From Armatimonadota bacterium (lineage in GTDB: Bacteria > Armatimonadota > Fimbriimonadia > Fimbriimonadales > Fimbriimonadaceae): DNA of 64,000 bases. Below are positions 1 through 8,608 of this stretch, one piece after another. The DNA is taken from NCBI GenBank assembly GCA_016125185.1, contig WGMG01000002.1, positions 434,001-498,000 of the forward strand, in the 5' to 3' direction. Position 1 is the first letter of the stretch. Each line of letters starts with the position of its first letter. A model generated the notes under the pieces. That model was not told the origin of the DNA, ran no database searches, and was given only the letters and a program-made list of their open reading frames with translations. A program made the translations under genes and the position numbers.

Positions 1-318
1 GTTAGGGGTTGGTAAGCTCCCCGCAAATGGCTTTTGCCCTTCAAAAACTGGGGTACGGGGAGCTAACGATCCCTGATTTTTCCAATCTAGTTCGCGGACG
101 AAATCCAGGTCACTGAGGACATACCCAGATGAGCAAATAGGGCATAACATCAGGTTCTGCGAATCATACGGAATGATTGGAATGAAAAACAAGCTGTACC
201 ATTTCTTCGTTTCAACAAGCTGAAAAGAAACTTCATTGCGGCAATTCGAGCAAGTGTAATTAGCGGAAGTACCTCGCAACTTGTTCGTTCGCCGTCCCCA
301 TCCAAAAATGAAAAACAT
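1..318 (-). CDS. zinc-ribbon protein, 3' end cut by window edge
   Basis: An open frame runs from ATG at 318 to the first base of the window without a stop, giving 106 codons. The N-terminus reads MFFIFGWGRRTNKLRG, followed by a CSNC pair near residue 30 and a CPIC pair near residue 65, separated by a hydrophobic WYSLFFIPIIPY stretch. This is the layout of the small zinc-ribbon family (zinc_ribbon_15 type), in which two CxxC knuckles bind one Zn. The family has no assigned function. The gene lies on the island side of the tRNA-Asn fragment at 781-825. The C-terminus is outside the window. The family call rests on the motif pattern only. Confidence 0.75.
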   Translation of the reverse strand, partial: MFFIFGWGRRTNKLRGTSANYTCSNCRNEVSFQLVETKKWYSLFFIPIIPYDSQNLMLCPICSSGYVLSDLDFVRELDWKNQGSLAPRTPVFEGQKPFAGSLPTPN

Positions 319-378
319 TGCCTATGGCCATCGTACCTCTGCACAGCAGAATTCCAGAACGATCTTAGGTCATCGGCG

Positions 379-630
379 GTGTACTGCAAGTACAATCTTC
401 AAGTGCGTGCAGTTGGCTTTTGCTTTCTTGGTTTGGCACTATTTGGGGCATTGGTGTTCGTTCCCACTGGCTATCCAGCGACCTACGGACGAGTTAGCAA
501 TCCTGGCTACGAGATTATCTTCAATATTCATGGCTCAAGGGTAATTGACTCTAGCCGAATGTGGATACAGACCCTCTTGCTCGTCGGTATTGGTGCATAT
601 TTCTTGTACGCTTCGAACAAGCGTCCATGA
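379..630 (+). CDS. small two-TM membrane protein, unknown function
   Basis: This 83-residue frame begins at a GTG. It has two hydrophobic segments, about residues 11-29 (VGFCFLGLALFGALVFVP) and 62-77 (TLLLVGIGAYFLYA), joined by a polar loop, and ends in a basic tail (SNKRP). No family is recognised. No clear ribosome-binding site precedes the GTG, and the frame stays open upstream, so the start is uncertain. It is divergent from the zinc-ribbon gene 60 bp away. The two-helix pattern argues for a real gene, but length and start do not. Confidence 0.45.
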   Translation: MYCKYNLQVRAVGFCFLGLALFGALVFVPTGYPATYGRVSNPGYEIIFNIHGSRVIDSSRMWIQTLLLVGIGAYFLYASNKRP

Positions 631-780
631 GGAACCGCAAATGGAGTGGCAATTGAAACCAACGCTGAAACCAACGGAGACGCTTTGAAATGAACAATTG
701 CGGCAATCTGCGGCGACACAGCGTATACTTTGAACCTAATTTGGCCCAAGACGAACCGCTGCGGATCATGGCAAGCAGAA

Positions 781-825
781 CTGTTAATCAGCGGGTCGTA
801 GGTTCGAGTCCTACAGCGGCAGCCA
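781..825 (+). pseudogene. 3' half of tRNA-Asn (GTT), probable att site
   Basis: The sequence contains a complete tRNA 3' half. The anticodon loop is CTGTTAA (GTT at 783-785, Asn), the 3' anticodon strand TCAGC, the variable loop GGGTC, the T arm GTAGG-TTCGAGT-CCTAC (798-814), the 3' acceptor strand AGCGGCA, then G and an encoded CCA at 823-825. The 5' half is missing: the five bases before the loop (CAGAA) cannot pair with TCAGC, there is no D arm, and no TGCCGCT acceptor strand is found. Such 3' halves are left at one end of elements that integrate into tRNA genes. The native terminator follows at 841-877, so the element would extend leftward out of the window. Confidence 0.75.
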
Positions 826-840
826 TTAAAATCACAAATC

Positions 841-877
841 ACTTTGGGTGGAACTTACGTCAGGTTCCACCCAAAGT
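841..877 (+). terminator. hairpin terminator of the tRNA-Asn fragment
   Basis: ACTTTGGGTGGAAC (841-854) and GTTCCACCCAAAGT (864-877) form a perfect 14-bp stem around a 9-nt loop, 15 bp after the tRNA CCA. Only a short T-containing tail (CGTTTG) follows. Its position fits a tRNA transcript terminator. Confidence 0.65.
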
Positions 878-1010
878 CGTTTGTGGGCTTCGATCGTCCG
901 TCGCTGAAGGACGAGAAGTTCATCCTCGATGATTCCGCCGAAGGGCAATGAACAAAGTGAATCGGAACGCCATGCGTCAGCGAGGGAAATGGAGCAAACC
1001 GGAATCGGGA

Positions 1011-1031
1011 AGTCCTACAGCGGCAGCCATT
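1011..1031 (+). repeat. second copy of the tRNA-Asn 3' end, 21-bp direct repeat
   Basis: These 21 bases are identical to 807-827 (end of the T loop, acceptor strand, CCA and ATT), offset by 204 bp. The flanking bases do not match, and nothing else of a tRNA is present. It looks like a second attachment-site remnant. Confidence 0.65.
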
Positions 1032-1145
1032 CAGATTGGAAACAGAAGGAAGAGCCAGTCGCAGTGCCCACGCGACCTTCTAGTAATTGCCGAGGCATTG
1101 TGTTTGGCATAATTCTCGCTCGGGGACTTAGCAACTAAGCAGCTC

Positions 1146-2117
1146 TCACCAATCGAAAATTTCGCTAGCCGCAAAAGGTGCTTCGATATCTCTATCGATT
1201 GCATGGCAAAAGAAACTGTGGCCGAATTCAGTAAATTCTGTGAACTGAACTTTCGTTTCGAGACTCAGTGAAGTAATTTGCTCGCTCCATTTTTCACGAG
1301 ACGAATCTAGAAAGTCAGGAACTTTCTCATAAATTGGAGCAAGCAGTTCCCTTTCCTCAGGTACCACACCCGAGTTGAGGACTACCCTTCGATCTATTAG
1401 CTGAAGTGAATGAGTGAAAACCCGCGACTCAGGGTCTTCAATGATTTTCAGGCGAGCCAAATTATCAAGAGCAGAATACAGTAACAAAGGCGACAAGCTT
1501 GGACTCCAAGGGTCGCCTGACCCGATTTCAAGGCGTGGTTGATTATCATAAACGCCGGAAGCCCGACTCTTCCATCTTGTCATGTCCATCTTGAATCTAA
1601 GTAAATTGCGCTTTGAAGGTGTCAGCGCCCTTAAGAAGACAGCTTCTTTGGGATGCAGCTGCTTGATAATCTCTACAAAGGCTGGATGAGGCTGGGAAAC
1701 ATTCGTGCCATCCATGGCCGAAGCCAAGAGATTTGCAAACATGTCGCTCAGAATTTCGTCGTTTCCTAGGTAGCGCATTGCCTCGATTGCTGGTACCGCA
1801 ATATTTGCTGGTGGAGCAATTACGCGCCCTGGGGGAACTTCGGCGAGTTTCTTTTCCAAGGCATCTTTCAAGTGCTTTTCAATACGCTCGAATCCCCAAA
1901 CCGTTCCTTTGAGCGGAAGAAGTGCAACATTGATGGCACGACCAATAAGAGTTAGGGCCTTTCCAACTTCCTTCGACGCCCCACTTAATGCATCATCATA
2001 AAGCGGCTTCGCAACAGCTTTGACCAATTCAGAGCCTAAATTACCTTCTTTTTCGTCCTTTGTAGACTCCGTTTTGTCCGATTCAGTTGACACGTCTACA
2101 AAGATAATACACGACAA
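1146..2117 (-). CDS. Abi-alpha family protein (DUF4393)
   Basis: The 323-residue product has a charged, probably disordered N-terminus. It is followed by the typical Abi-alpha core at about residues 35-135: KPLYDDALSGASKEVGKAL, ALLPLKGTVWGFERIEKHL, then PPGRVIAPPANIAVPAIEA and LSDMFANLLASAMD. Members of DUF4393/Abi_alpha are linked by family naming to abortive infection, a phage-defence response, but the mechanism is unknown. The first start is TTG at 2117; a GTG at 2093 would give a 315-residue form, and neither has a clear ribosome-binding site. The gene sits just inside a tRNA junction, a usual place for defence genes. Family call firm, function inferred. Confidence 0.8.
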   Translation of the reverse strand: MSCIIFVDVSTESDKTESTKDEKEGNLGSELVKAVAKPLYDDALSGASKEVGKALTLIGRAINVALLPLKGTVWGFERIEKHLKDALEKKLAEVPPGRVIAPPANIAVPAIEAMRYLGNDEILSDMFANLLASAMDGTNVSQPHPAFVEIIKQLHPKEAVFLRALTPSKRNLLRFKMDMTRWKSRASGVYDNQPRLEIGSGDPWSPSLSPLLLYSALDNLARLKIIEDPESRVFTHSLQLIDRRVVLNSGVVPEERELLAPIYEKVPDFLDSSREKWSEQITSLSLETKVQFTEFTEFGHSFFCHAIDRDIEAPFAASEIFDW

Positions 2118-2231
2118 TATCTAGTGATAGCGCAACATTTCCCGGTCCAAATTTGGACACTTGAACAGCTCACGCAACGACGGCCTAGCAGCTAAATCAA
2201 GCTGTTGTACAGGTCGGACCCGATAGGGATG

Positions 2232-2909
2232 TTAAGTCATATCAGCCAAAGCTGGTGGATCGCAAGCCATCTCTTTGATGTAGATCAGTTTCTCACGACG
2301 GCTGAGAATAGAAGGCAACGCGTATTCGTCATCAAAGAAATCTGACAACAGCCTTCCAGAGATTGACAGCAAAACCTCTCTATCAATTTCCTTAATCCGA
2401 TCGTAGAGAACGTCTGCGTAGAACATCGCGGCCCTCTGTCCTTTTGGATACAGTGAAGGCAATCGGAGAGCAAATTCTCCCGCCGAAAGATAGCCTTCCT
2501 CGCGATCGGCAATCAGAAACCCGAGCCTATGCGAGAAGTCAATGTCAACGGGATCAAGTTCCTCGGTCTCCGCTTTTGCCACATACTCGCAGGTCACTCG
2601 CCTCAAAAAGGCTGGAACGACCGGCTTCAGCGAGCACTGCTCAAATAAATACCGGCTATGCGAAAACTCGAATGGAGCAAGGGTCAGCATTGACGAGAGC
2701 TTCGCGCAGTTCCTCACCTTGCCCATACAGTGCCAACATTGAAATGCGGCCCATCCATAGAATTGGCCCTCGTAATTTGACAAAAGCAGGAGCCTCCTGA
2801 AGCGAACAATATCCAATTGGAGGGCCCGCCCTTTATGCTTGTGTCGCCAGACGATCGACCTAAGGCGCTTTGGCATGACATCCAACGGATCGCGTGGTTT
2901 CCGGCGCAT
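2232..2909 (-). CDS. hypothetical protein
   Basis: A 225-residue product I do not recognise. The N-terminus is strongly basic (MRRKPRDPLDVMPKRLRS and a further KHKGR cluster). A CWHC pair near residue 58 and a nearby Cys could bind metal, and the C-terminal half is acidic and helical in character. It lies upstream of the Abi-alpha gene on the same strand, 114 bp away. Its sequence is less GC-rich than that of the later genes, as is the Abi-alpha gene, which fits joint acquisition. A functional pairing is only suggested by position. Confidence 0.55.
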   Translation of the reverse strand: MRRKPRDPLDVMPKRLRSIVWRHKHKGRALQLDIVRFRRLLLLSNYEGQFYGWAAFQCWHCMGKVRNCAKLSSMLTLAPFEFSHSRYLFEQCSLKPVVPAFLRRVTCEYVAKAETEELDPVDIDFSHRLGFLIADREEGYLSAGEFALRLPSLYPKGQRAAMFYADVLYDRIKEIDREVLLSISGRLLSDFFDDEYALPSILSRREKLIYIKEMACDPPALADMT

Positions 2910-3082
2910 CAGTTATTGTACGGTCGCGACCGCCCCCCGACAAGGGGAAACCCCTCCTTGGGCGATCAATCCGTTAGGATTCGCTTGCTGAGAGCACCTA
3001 GGACCTTCGGCCAACCGCCCGACCCAACCCACGACGCCACCAGCCCACCAGACGTAAGAACCCTTACCTTAGGAGAATAACC

Positions 3083-3370
3083 ATGGCCGATATCAAGAAA
3101 GCAGTCGACGGCGTCGCTGGCGCCGGAACCTCGGACAAAATCGAAGGCAAAGTCGATGAATGGACCGGTAAGGCCAAGCAAGCCGTCGGCGACCTGACCG
3201 ACGACGACAAGCTCCACGCCGAAGGTGAAGCCCAAGAAGCCGAAGGCAAACTAAGCCACGCGATCGGCGAGATCAAAGAAGTGGCTGGTCTCGTGGCTGG
3301 TGTAGCCGTCGAAAGTGCTCACATCGTGGCCGACAAGGTCAAACACGCCATCCACAAAGACGACAAGTAA
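3083..3370 (+). CDS. CsbD-like stress protein
   Basis: A 95-residue, very hydrophilic product. The core at residues 18-62 (DKIEGKVDEWTGKAKQAVG, then KLHAEGEAQEAEGKL) matches the CsbD family, small general-stress proteins of unclear biochemical role. A hydrophobic stretch near 68-80 and a Lys/His-rich tail follow. A strong ribosome-binding site (TTAGGAG) lies 7-8 nt before the ATG. A GC-rich hairpin (outer pairs 2931-2935 with 2960-2964, inner CAAGG/CCTTG at 2941-2960) lies about 120 bp upstream. Stress induction is expected from the family; no sigma site was identified. Confidence 0.9.
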   Translation: MADIKKAVDGVAGAGTSDKIEGKVDEWTGKAKQAVGDLTDDDKLHAEGEAQEAEGKLSHAIGEIKEVAGLVAGVAVESAHIVADKVKHAIHKDDK

Positions 3371-3420
3371 GGCCTCCGTAACGCTCTCGTAACGCCAGCC
3401 CGGCGTACCATCGGGGCGAG

Positions 3421-5562
3421 GTGAAAAAACTTTCCCCGAGTCGCATGGTGGCGTGGGCCGCCGCCCTTCTGCTTTGCATAGTCCTCATCGCCTGTGGAGG
3501 TGGAGGTGGCGGCGGTCTGGCCCCGCTTCCTGACTTCATTCCCGGCAGTGTCTCCGACACCGACCGCGACAACGCCGTGGCCGAGGTCTCCGACTATTTC
3601 GCCACCGTGGCGGGCAACGCGCAAGCCGCTAGCCTGATGGTCACCAAGATGAAGTCGATGCCGGTGTTCGCCACCGCTGAAATCTCGGCCAGTGGCGACG
3701 TCATCGGCTGGTTCAAGGACGGTCGCCAACTCGCCGTCTTCACCTCCGACGACTTGCCTCCGGCAAGTGCCGGCCACGCCTCCCAAGCCGCCGCCAAGCC
3801 GCCAACGGCCATGCCCAAGAATCTCACCTTCGGACGAAAGGCTTTTCTCATCAACTCCTTTGAGCCAGCCCGTGAGGATTCGACCGCCGCATTAAGTCCG
3901 TTGCTTCAGCAAAAAGGCTACGACGTAACCACCATGTCAGGCACATTGGCCGACTTCACACACCTCTCCGACGTCAGTCTCCTTCTCGTCCACGCCCACG
4001 GTCTGCTTTCCACCGACAAACATCGGGTTCAGCATTTCTACTATGCAACCTCCCAAAGCCCCGATGCCATTACGAATGGAGTCTATTCCGCTGACTGGGA
4101 CAACGATTCGCTGTTCGTGGGCGTCGGCCCATCCTGGAATCTCGACGGCACCGTCTCGGTCGCCAAGAAGTACTGCATCAGCGAACAATTCCTTATCAAC
4201 CACGGCCTCAATTTCGTTCCCAATGCGTTCTGGATGTCGCAATCATGCTCGTCCTACACGACGCCGATTCTCAATATCGCACTCGGAGGCGGATCCACCG
4301 GCGTGGCAACCTACGCCGGATGGACGAAACCGGAGGAAAGCAGCGAATCGACCGCGACAACCAATTTTGTCTTCGATCGACTTCTCGGCTTAAATCAGGT
4401 AGCCCCAGTCGAGCAAGACACACCCTCGCCCTACGATTTCGACAAGCTCCGAACGGCGCTCAGCACAACCAAACGCCCGGGTAGCTCACTGACGTATGAC
4501 ACGTCGATTAAGAACGACCCGGCCAAGTTCTTCATCAAAAGCGCGAACGGAAGCACTGTCCACACCATCATTCCGTCCATCACCACCGCCCAGATTGGCA
4601 CCGACCCCAGCACGCTCTCCATCGATGGATTCTTTGGGACCCAGCAAGGGGCCGTTACGCTCGATGGAACGATCCTGACACCCGTGTCATGGTCAGAAAC
4701 CAACGTCGTAGTGCAAAACCCAGCCGCCGATTCCGGCGTTCTGGTCGTCCGATCTCTCGGCGCGGACAGCCCGGACGGTTACCTCCTCAGCCAACCATAC
4801 CAATACAGCGGGTTGCAGGTCGAAATTTCACCCGATGGCGCGGCACTCGACCTCAGCGCACATCAGACCTTCACCGCGAATATCACGCACGGCACGTTGC
4901 CGCCGGGAGCAACGTTCAAGTGGACCCTCACCGGCAACGGCAAAATCAACGGGGGCACGTCCGTCACGTCGACCTCGCCAACGGTCTCCTACGTGGCCCC
5001 AAACACCACGACACTCGATTCACTCAAAGTCCAAGTCATCTATAAGGGAGTTTCGCAAGCCGAAAAGTCATCCACCATCGTGGTTGGCGATGTTGGCACC
5101 ATCGACTTCACCCTCTCGGGGAATTGGGACACATCCAAGACTCCGCCCATTGGCCACTACATGTACTCCGATGGCGCCGGTGCCCGGTGGTCGCCAGAAC
5201 CAGGATTGGATGCCTTGGCAATGTCGTACGACATAGGAACAGAGCAGACCATTGGCGTCCTGGTTACGGCCCAACTCACTCCCGGCCAGCAGCTCGTTGC
5301 GGGTCAGACCTTCACGCACTATCACAGTGGCGATCCTATCGTGCCGGGAATCTTCACCCTCACGATGTCCACCAATCTGACCAATCCCGAGGACCCCAAT
5401 TCGAGTCAGTACGCCATCGGAACCGATGGAACCATGACGATTGACTCGGTGCGAACTCTCGGCGATTCGACCAAGTACATCCACTTCACGTTCACCGCCA
5501 CCAACGGAATCGGAGGCACCGTCACTGGAACCGGAACCGCGAAGATCATCCCTTACAATTAG
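3421..5562 (+). CDS. large lipoprotein with clan CD peptidase-like motifs and Ig/IPT-like C-terminus
   Basis: A 713-residue product starting at GTG after a GGGCGAG site. The signal peptide ends in a lipobox LIAC (Cys25), followed by seven Gly. Residues about 138-330 contain a hydrophobic strand then a His-Gly pair (SLLLVHAHG, His193-Gly194), and later a strand then Ser-Cys (FWMSQSCSS, Cys276). That order and spacing resembles caspase/gingipain-type (clan CD) peptidases. Residues about 384-470 look like an IPT/TIG domain and 470-555 like a bacterial Ig domain; the last 150 residues form another beta-rich unit. Lipoprotein status is clear. Peptidase function is inference from two motifs and could be wrong. 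Confidence 0.75.
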   Translation: MKKLSPSRMVAWAAALLLCIVLIACGGGGGGGLAPLPDFIPGSVSDTDRDNAVAEVSDYFATVAGNAQAASLMVTKMKSMPVFATAEISASGDVIGWFKDGRQLAVFTSDDLPPASAGHASQAAAKPPTAMPKNLTFGRKAFLINSFEPAREDSTAALSPLLQQKGYDVTTMSGTLADFTHLSDVSLLLVHAHGLLSTDKHRVQHFYYATSQSPDAITNGVYSADWDNDSLFVGVGPSWNLDGTVSVAKKYCISEQFLINHGLNFVPNAFWMSQSCSSYTTPILNIALGGGSTGVATYAGWTKPEESSESTATTNFVFDRLLGLNQVAPVEQDTPSPYDFDKLRTALSTTKRPGSSLTYDTSIKNDPAKFFIKSANGSTVHTIIPSITTAQIGTDPSTLSIDGFFGTQQGAVTLDGTILTPVSWSETNVVVQNPAADSGVLVVRSLGADSPDGYLLSQPYQYSGLQVEISPDGAALDLSAHQTFTANITHGTLPPGATFKWTLTGNGKINGGTSVTSTSPTVSYVAPNTTTLDSLKVQVIYKGVSQAEKSSTIVVGDVGTIDFTLSGNWDTSKTPPIGHYMYSDGAGARWSPEPGLDALAMSYDIGTEQTIGVLVTAQLTPGQQLVAGQTFTHYHSGDPIVPGIFTLTMSTNLTNPEDPNSSQYAIGTDGTMTIDSVRTLGDSTKYIHFTFTATNGIGGTVTGTGTAKIIPYN

Positions 5563-5708
5563 AAGTCGGGGGCCCCGAATGATGCGACCCGCGTAGAACC
5601 AATAACTATCGCTCCTTAATGCGCTAGCGAATAGTCGCCTGCCATACAGCCACAAGTCCCATCACGCGAATACTCTGACCTCCTTACGCCGTCCAAGGTA
5701 CTAGAGTC

Positions 5709-6107
5709 ATGAAAACGAGCGCTCTTTTGACGGCGTCTGCCTTCCTTTTGGCAGGCTGCGCCGGCTCTGGTATCAGTGTCGATACCCTCCTCGGAACCTA
5801 CCAGGGTCCCTGGACCAGCGTCACCGACGACGGTGCCACGACCCTGACCTTCCAAGCCGATGGCCACGTCAGCGGGCAATGGACGGATACGACGACCAGC
5901 GTCACCTACACCATCACCGAGAGCGAAAGCACGGTCGATGGCCTGCACGTCCTCCTCCACATGACCAGTTCAAGTACCATCGGTACCGACGAATTCGAGG
6001 GCACGCTCACCAAGAACGGAACCCATGTCGGCGGCGCACTCACCAAGAAAGTTGGCAATGCCGGCGTCCTCTACAACGTTAGTCTCGACCCCATTCCCCC
6101 GCCCTAA
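5709..6107 (+). CDS. small lipoprotein, beta-rich
   Basis: A 132-residue product. A signal peptide runs up to the lipobox LLAGC (Cys16-17 region). The rest is Thr/Ser/Gly-rich with alternating strands (TTLTFQADGHVSGQW, then GTHVGGAL), resembling lipocalin-like or other small beta-barrel lipoproteins. It is convergent with the hybrid kinase gene, with a 15-bp gap and no hairpin between them. No specific function can be assigned. Confidence 0.75.
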   Translation: MKTSALLTASAFLLAGCAGSGISVDTLLGTYQGPWTSVTDDGATTLTFQADGHVSGQWTDTTTSVTYTITESESTVDGLHVLLHMTSSSTIGTDEFEGTLTKNGTHVGGALTKKVGNAGVLYNVSLDPIPPP

Positions 6108-6122
6108 CGAGCCGCCCGATCA

Positions 6123-8123
6123 TTAAGCGCTTGGCAAAAGCTCGGCCAAAACACCGAACAACTCGTCGGCGTCGATCGGTTTAGTCAGATACCGGTCGGC
6201 GCCCATCTTCAGCAGGTACCGCCGCGACGACTGCGTCGCGTCCGCACTAAGGATCACCACGGGAATCGAGCTCGTTTCCTCGTCGCGCTTCAACTGCTCG
6301 AGAACCTCCGCCCCGCTGATATCCGGCAGGTGCAGGTCGAGGACGATCAAGTTCGGACGATGCTCCCGCGCAAACGTTAGCCCCATCGTTCCCTGCATCG
6401 CCGGAATGACCTCGATGTCCTTTCGAATCGCGAAGAACTGCTCAAGAAGCCGAAGGTTGGTAAGGTTGTCTTCGATGCAAAGAACTTTGGCCCGCACGAG
6501 GCGAGGAAGCTCCGATTCAAATTCTGTACTTGGCTCGGCAGCTACGTAGGCTTCATCCGCCTTCAAAAGGTCGACCGCAAAAGCCGTCCCGCTTGAGTCG
6601 GATCGAATGAGCGAAAGACGACCACTCATCATGTCGGCCAACTGTTTGGACAGTGCCAACCCAAGTCCAACCCCGTCATGATTGCGGTTGCTCAACCGCT
6701 CAAAGGGAACAAATAGCTTGGCCTGATCCTCTTCAGAAATGCCACGCCCCGTATCGGTCACTTCAAAACGGAAAAGCGTCTCCGAAATCGGGTAGCAACG
6801 CAAATCGACCTTGCCTTCCGGAGTGTTGTAACGCACAGCGTTCGACAGCAGGTTGATCAGCACCTGCAGAATTCGCTGGCGGTCCGCCAGGATCATAAAA
6901 TGCTTTGGAGCGTCGATGGACCATATCAGTTCGATACCTGCATCGAGAGCCAGAGGCATGGCCAGGCCGACCGCCTGTTTGATCACATCTTCTACATCGA
7001 CCGGCTCCAACGAAACCGTCAGCCGCCCTTCCTCGATCCTTGCGATATCTAAAACCTCGTTGATGAGGTCGAGAAGATGCCGTCCCGCCTTCAAAATCGG
7101 GCGGACCAATTCCAGAGTTTCCTCGTCCCCATGCTGAAGATTGAGCAACTGCGCGTATCCGAGCACCGCATTCAGAGGCGTCCGAAGTTCGTGGCTCATC
7201 CGCGAAAGGAACTCGTTCTTCGCCTGGTTCGCCCGCTCGGCTTCGGTCTTGGCGCTTGCCAGCGATTCTTCGGCAACCTTCCGGTCGGTGATGTCCTGCG
7301 CCATACCCGCGACTCGAAAAGAATCCCCTTGTCCAATCGGAACCCGAAAACCTTTATTCCAAATCCAGCGCACCTGCCCGTCGGGTCGAACGATGCGAAA
7401 TTCATGGTCGAGCGTTCCCGTTTGCTCAAAATGTAGGAGGCTCTGATGGATGGCCGGGACATCGTCGATGTGAGCCCCCGCATAAAGGTGCCGCGACTTC
7501 TGGTTAGAGGTGGCCAAGTCGCGACCCCAAATCTTTTCATATCCGGGGCTGATGTACGACTCGGTGTCCTGGCTCCCATCCAGAATCCAGAACACCTCGC
7601 CCATATTGTCGGCGATAAAGCTCAACCGAAACTCAGACTCCTTCAGGGTATTCACTACCTCCTCGACCCGCCGTTCCAAGCGGTCGTTTTGGGCGTTCAG
7701 GGCCCGCTGCATCCGGTGCCGCTCAATGCCAAACCGAATAAACTGCCCCAGCATCGAACCGTTGAGGTGTCGCTTTGAAAGGTATTCCGCAACCCCCGCC
7801 CGAACCATGTCCATCGCGACCGAGTGGTCTTCCAACCCCGTAAGAACAATGATTGGGAGCTCCGGCGAAGAGTCCTGAAGACGTCGAAACGTGTCAAGTC
7901 CTTGGCTGTCTGGGAGCCCAAGATCAAGGAGCACAATGTCAAATTCTTCGCCTCGCACCGCTACCAGCGCTTCACTAAGCGTTTCGGCGTGGACCACGCT
8001 TGAGCGAAAGTGTTGGGTCTCTCGCAAAGCCTCAGAGACGATCAGGCGGTCGGTCGGCTCATCCTCAACGTGCAGAATGCGCAAAGTCTCCGTGGTTTCG
8101 GCGGCAAAAGAACTGAGCGGCAT
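6123..8123 (-). CDS. hybrid sensor kinase REC-PAS-HisKA-HATPase-REC
   Basis: A 666-residue soluble kinase. The N-terminal receiver has Asp67 in IVLLDLGLP. A PAS domain (about 163-285) ends in DITDRK. HisKA carries SRMSHELRTPLNAV with His311, followed by HATPase_c (about 425-535) with intact DTGRGI and GLGLALSK boxes. A second receiver (about 550-663) contains IVLDLHLP. There are no membrane segments, so the signal is cytoplasmic or comes from phosphotransfer into the N-terminal receiver. It is the last gene of a three-gene minus-strand group, 29 bp after the single-domain response regulator. All catalytic motifs look functional. Confidence 0.92.
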   Translation of the reverse strand: MPLSSFAAETTETLRILHVEDEPTDRLIVSEALRETQHFRSSVVHAETLSEALVAVRGEEFDIVLLDLGLPDSQGLDTFRRLQDSSPELPIIVLTGLEDHSVAMDMVRAGVAEYLSKRHLNGSMLGQFIRFGIERHRMQRALNAQNDRLERRVEEVVNTLKESEFRLSFIADNMGEVFWILDGSQDTESYISPGYEKIWGRDLATSNQKSRHLYAGAHIDDVPAIHQSLLHFEQTGTLDHEFRIVRPDGQVRWIWNKGFRVPIGQGDSFRVAGMAQDITDRKVAEESLASAKTEAERANQAKNEFLSRMSHELRTPLNAVLGYAQLLNLQHGDEETLELVRPILKAGRHLLDLINEVLDIARIEEGRLTVSLEPVDVEDVIKQAVGLAMPLALDAGIELIWSIDAPKHFMILADRQRILQVLINLLSNAVRYNTPEGKVDLRCYPISETLFRFEVTDTGRGISEEDQAKLFVPFERLSNRNHDGVGLGLALSKQLADMMSGRLSLIRSDSSGTAFAVDLLKADEAYVAAEPSTEFESELPRLVRAKVLCIEDNLTNLRLLEQFFAIRKDIEVIPAMQGTMGLTFAREHRPNLIVLDLHLPDISGAEVLEQLKRDEETSSIPVVILSADATQSSRRYLLKMGADRYLTKPIDADELFGVLAELLPSA

Positions 8124-8152
8124 AAAAGTCTCCCCGAGATGTCGAAATCTGA

Positions 8153-8599
8153 CTACTCTTTCCTGGGCGGCAGCTTAACGATTCCAAGCCAAAAGTCTTC
8201 GATACCCTGGACGATGTCGTTCAGTTGGTCGAATCCGACTGGCTTGGTCACGTAGCTGTTTGCAAAGTTTCCGTAAGCACGGCTAATGTCTTCCTCCGCG
8301 CTGGAAGTCGTCAGGACCACTACCGGAATGTGAAGAATCGATGGCTCGTTCTTGATCGTCTCAAGCACTTCCTGCCCCCCAATACCCGGCAAATTGAGAT
8401 CGAGCAAGATCAAATCGGGAGTCGGTGTATCGCTATATTCACCTCGCTTGTAAAGCATCTCAAGGGCCATGCCGCCATTCTCCGCGACCGTCAGTCGGTT
8501 GGCGACTTTGGCATCGCGTAACGCCTCTTGCACCATAAGGACATCCGTCTCATTGTCCTCGACTAATAAAACTTCGATCAAACGAATGCTCGCGTTCAT
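8153..8599 (-). CDS. single-domain response regulator (Rcp1-like)
   Basis: The 148-residue product is only a receiver domain, with LLVEDNETD, the phosphoacceptor Asp67 in LILLDLNLPG, VVLTTSS and Lys in VTKPVGF. The long loop before the Asp (YSDTPTP) and the order of motifs are those of Rcp1-like regulators, which take phosphate from phytochrome-type kinases. The neighbouring kinase at 8609 has the same kind of HisKA (SHDLQEPLR), which makes it the likely partner. The gene is 9 bp from that kinase gene and clearly in one transcript with it. Confidence 0.93.
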   Translation of the reverse strand: MNASIRLIEVLLVEDNETDVLMVQEALRDAKVANRLTVAENGGMALEMLYKRGEYSDTPTPDLILLDLNLPGIGGQEVLETIKNEPSILHIPVVVLTTSSAEEDISRAYGNFANSYVTKPVGFDQLNDIVQGIEDFWLGIVKLPPRKE

Positions 8600-8608
8600 T
8601 TCGTAATC

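Larger units (their letters stand above)
631..1145. other. gene-free tRNA junction region
   Basis: No convincing protein gene lies here. The stretch holds a tRNA-Asn 3' fragment (781-825), a terminator hairpin (841-877) and a second 21-bp copy of the tRNA 3' end (1011-1031). The remaining sequence shows no recognisable feature. Confidence 0.6.

Noticed and set aside
750-825. A complete tRNA gene
   Set aside because: The 5' anticodon strand, D arm and 5' acceptor strand are missing; only five acceptor bases could pair (CCGCT at 756-760), which is not enough.
528-842. A 104-residue minus-strand frame over the tRNA fragment
   Set aside because: Its sequence (RTRTYDPLINS) is the usual spurious translation of a tRNA gene 3' half.
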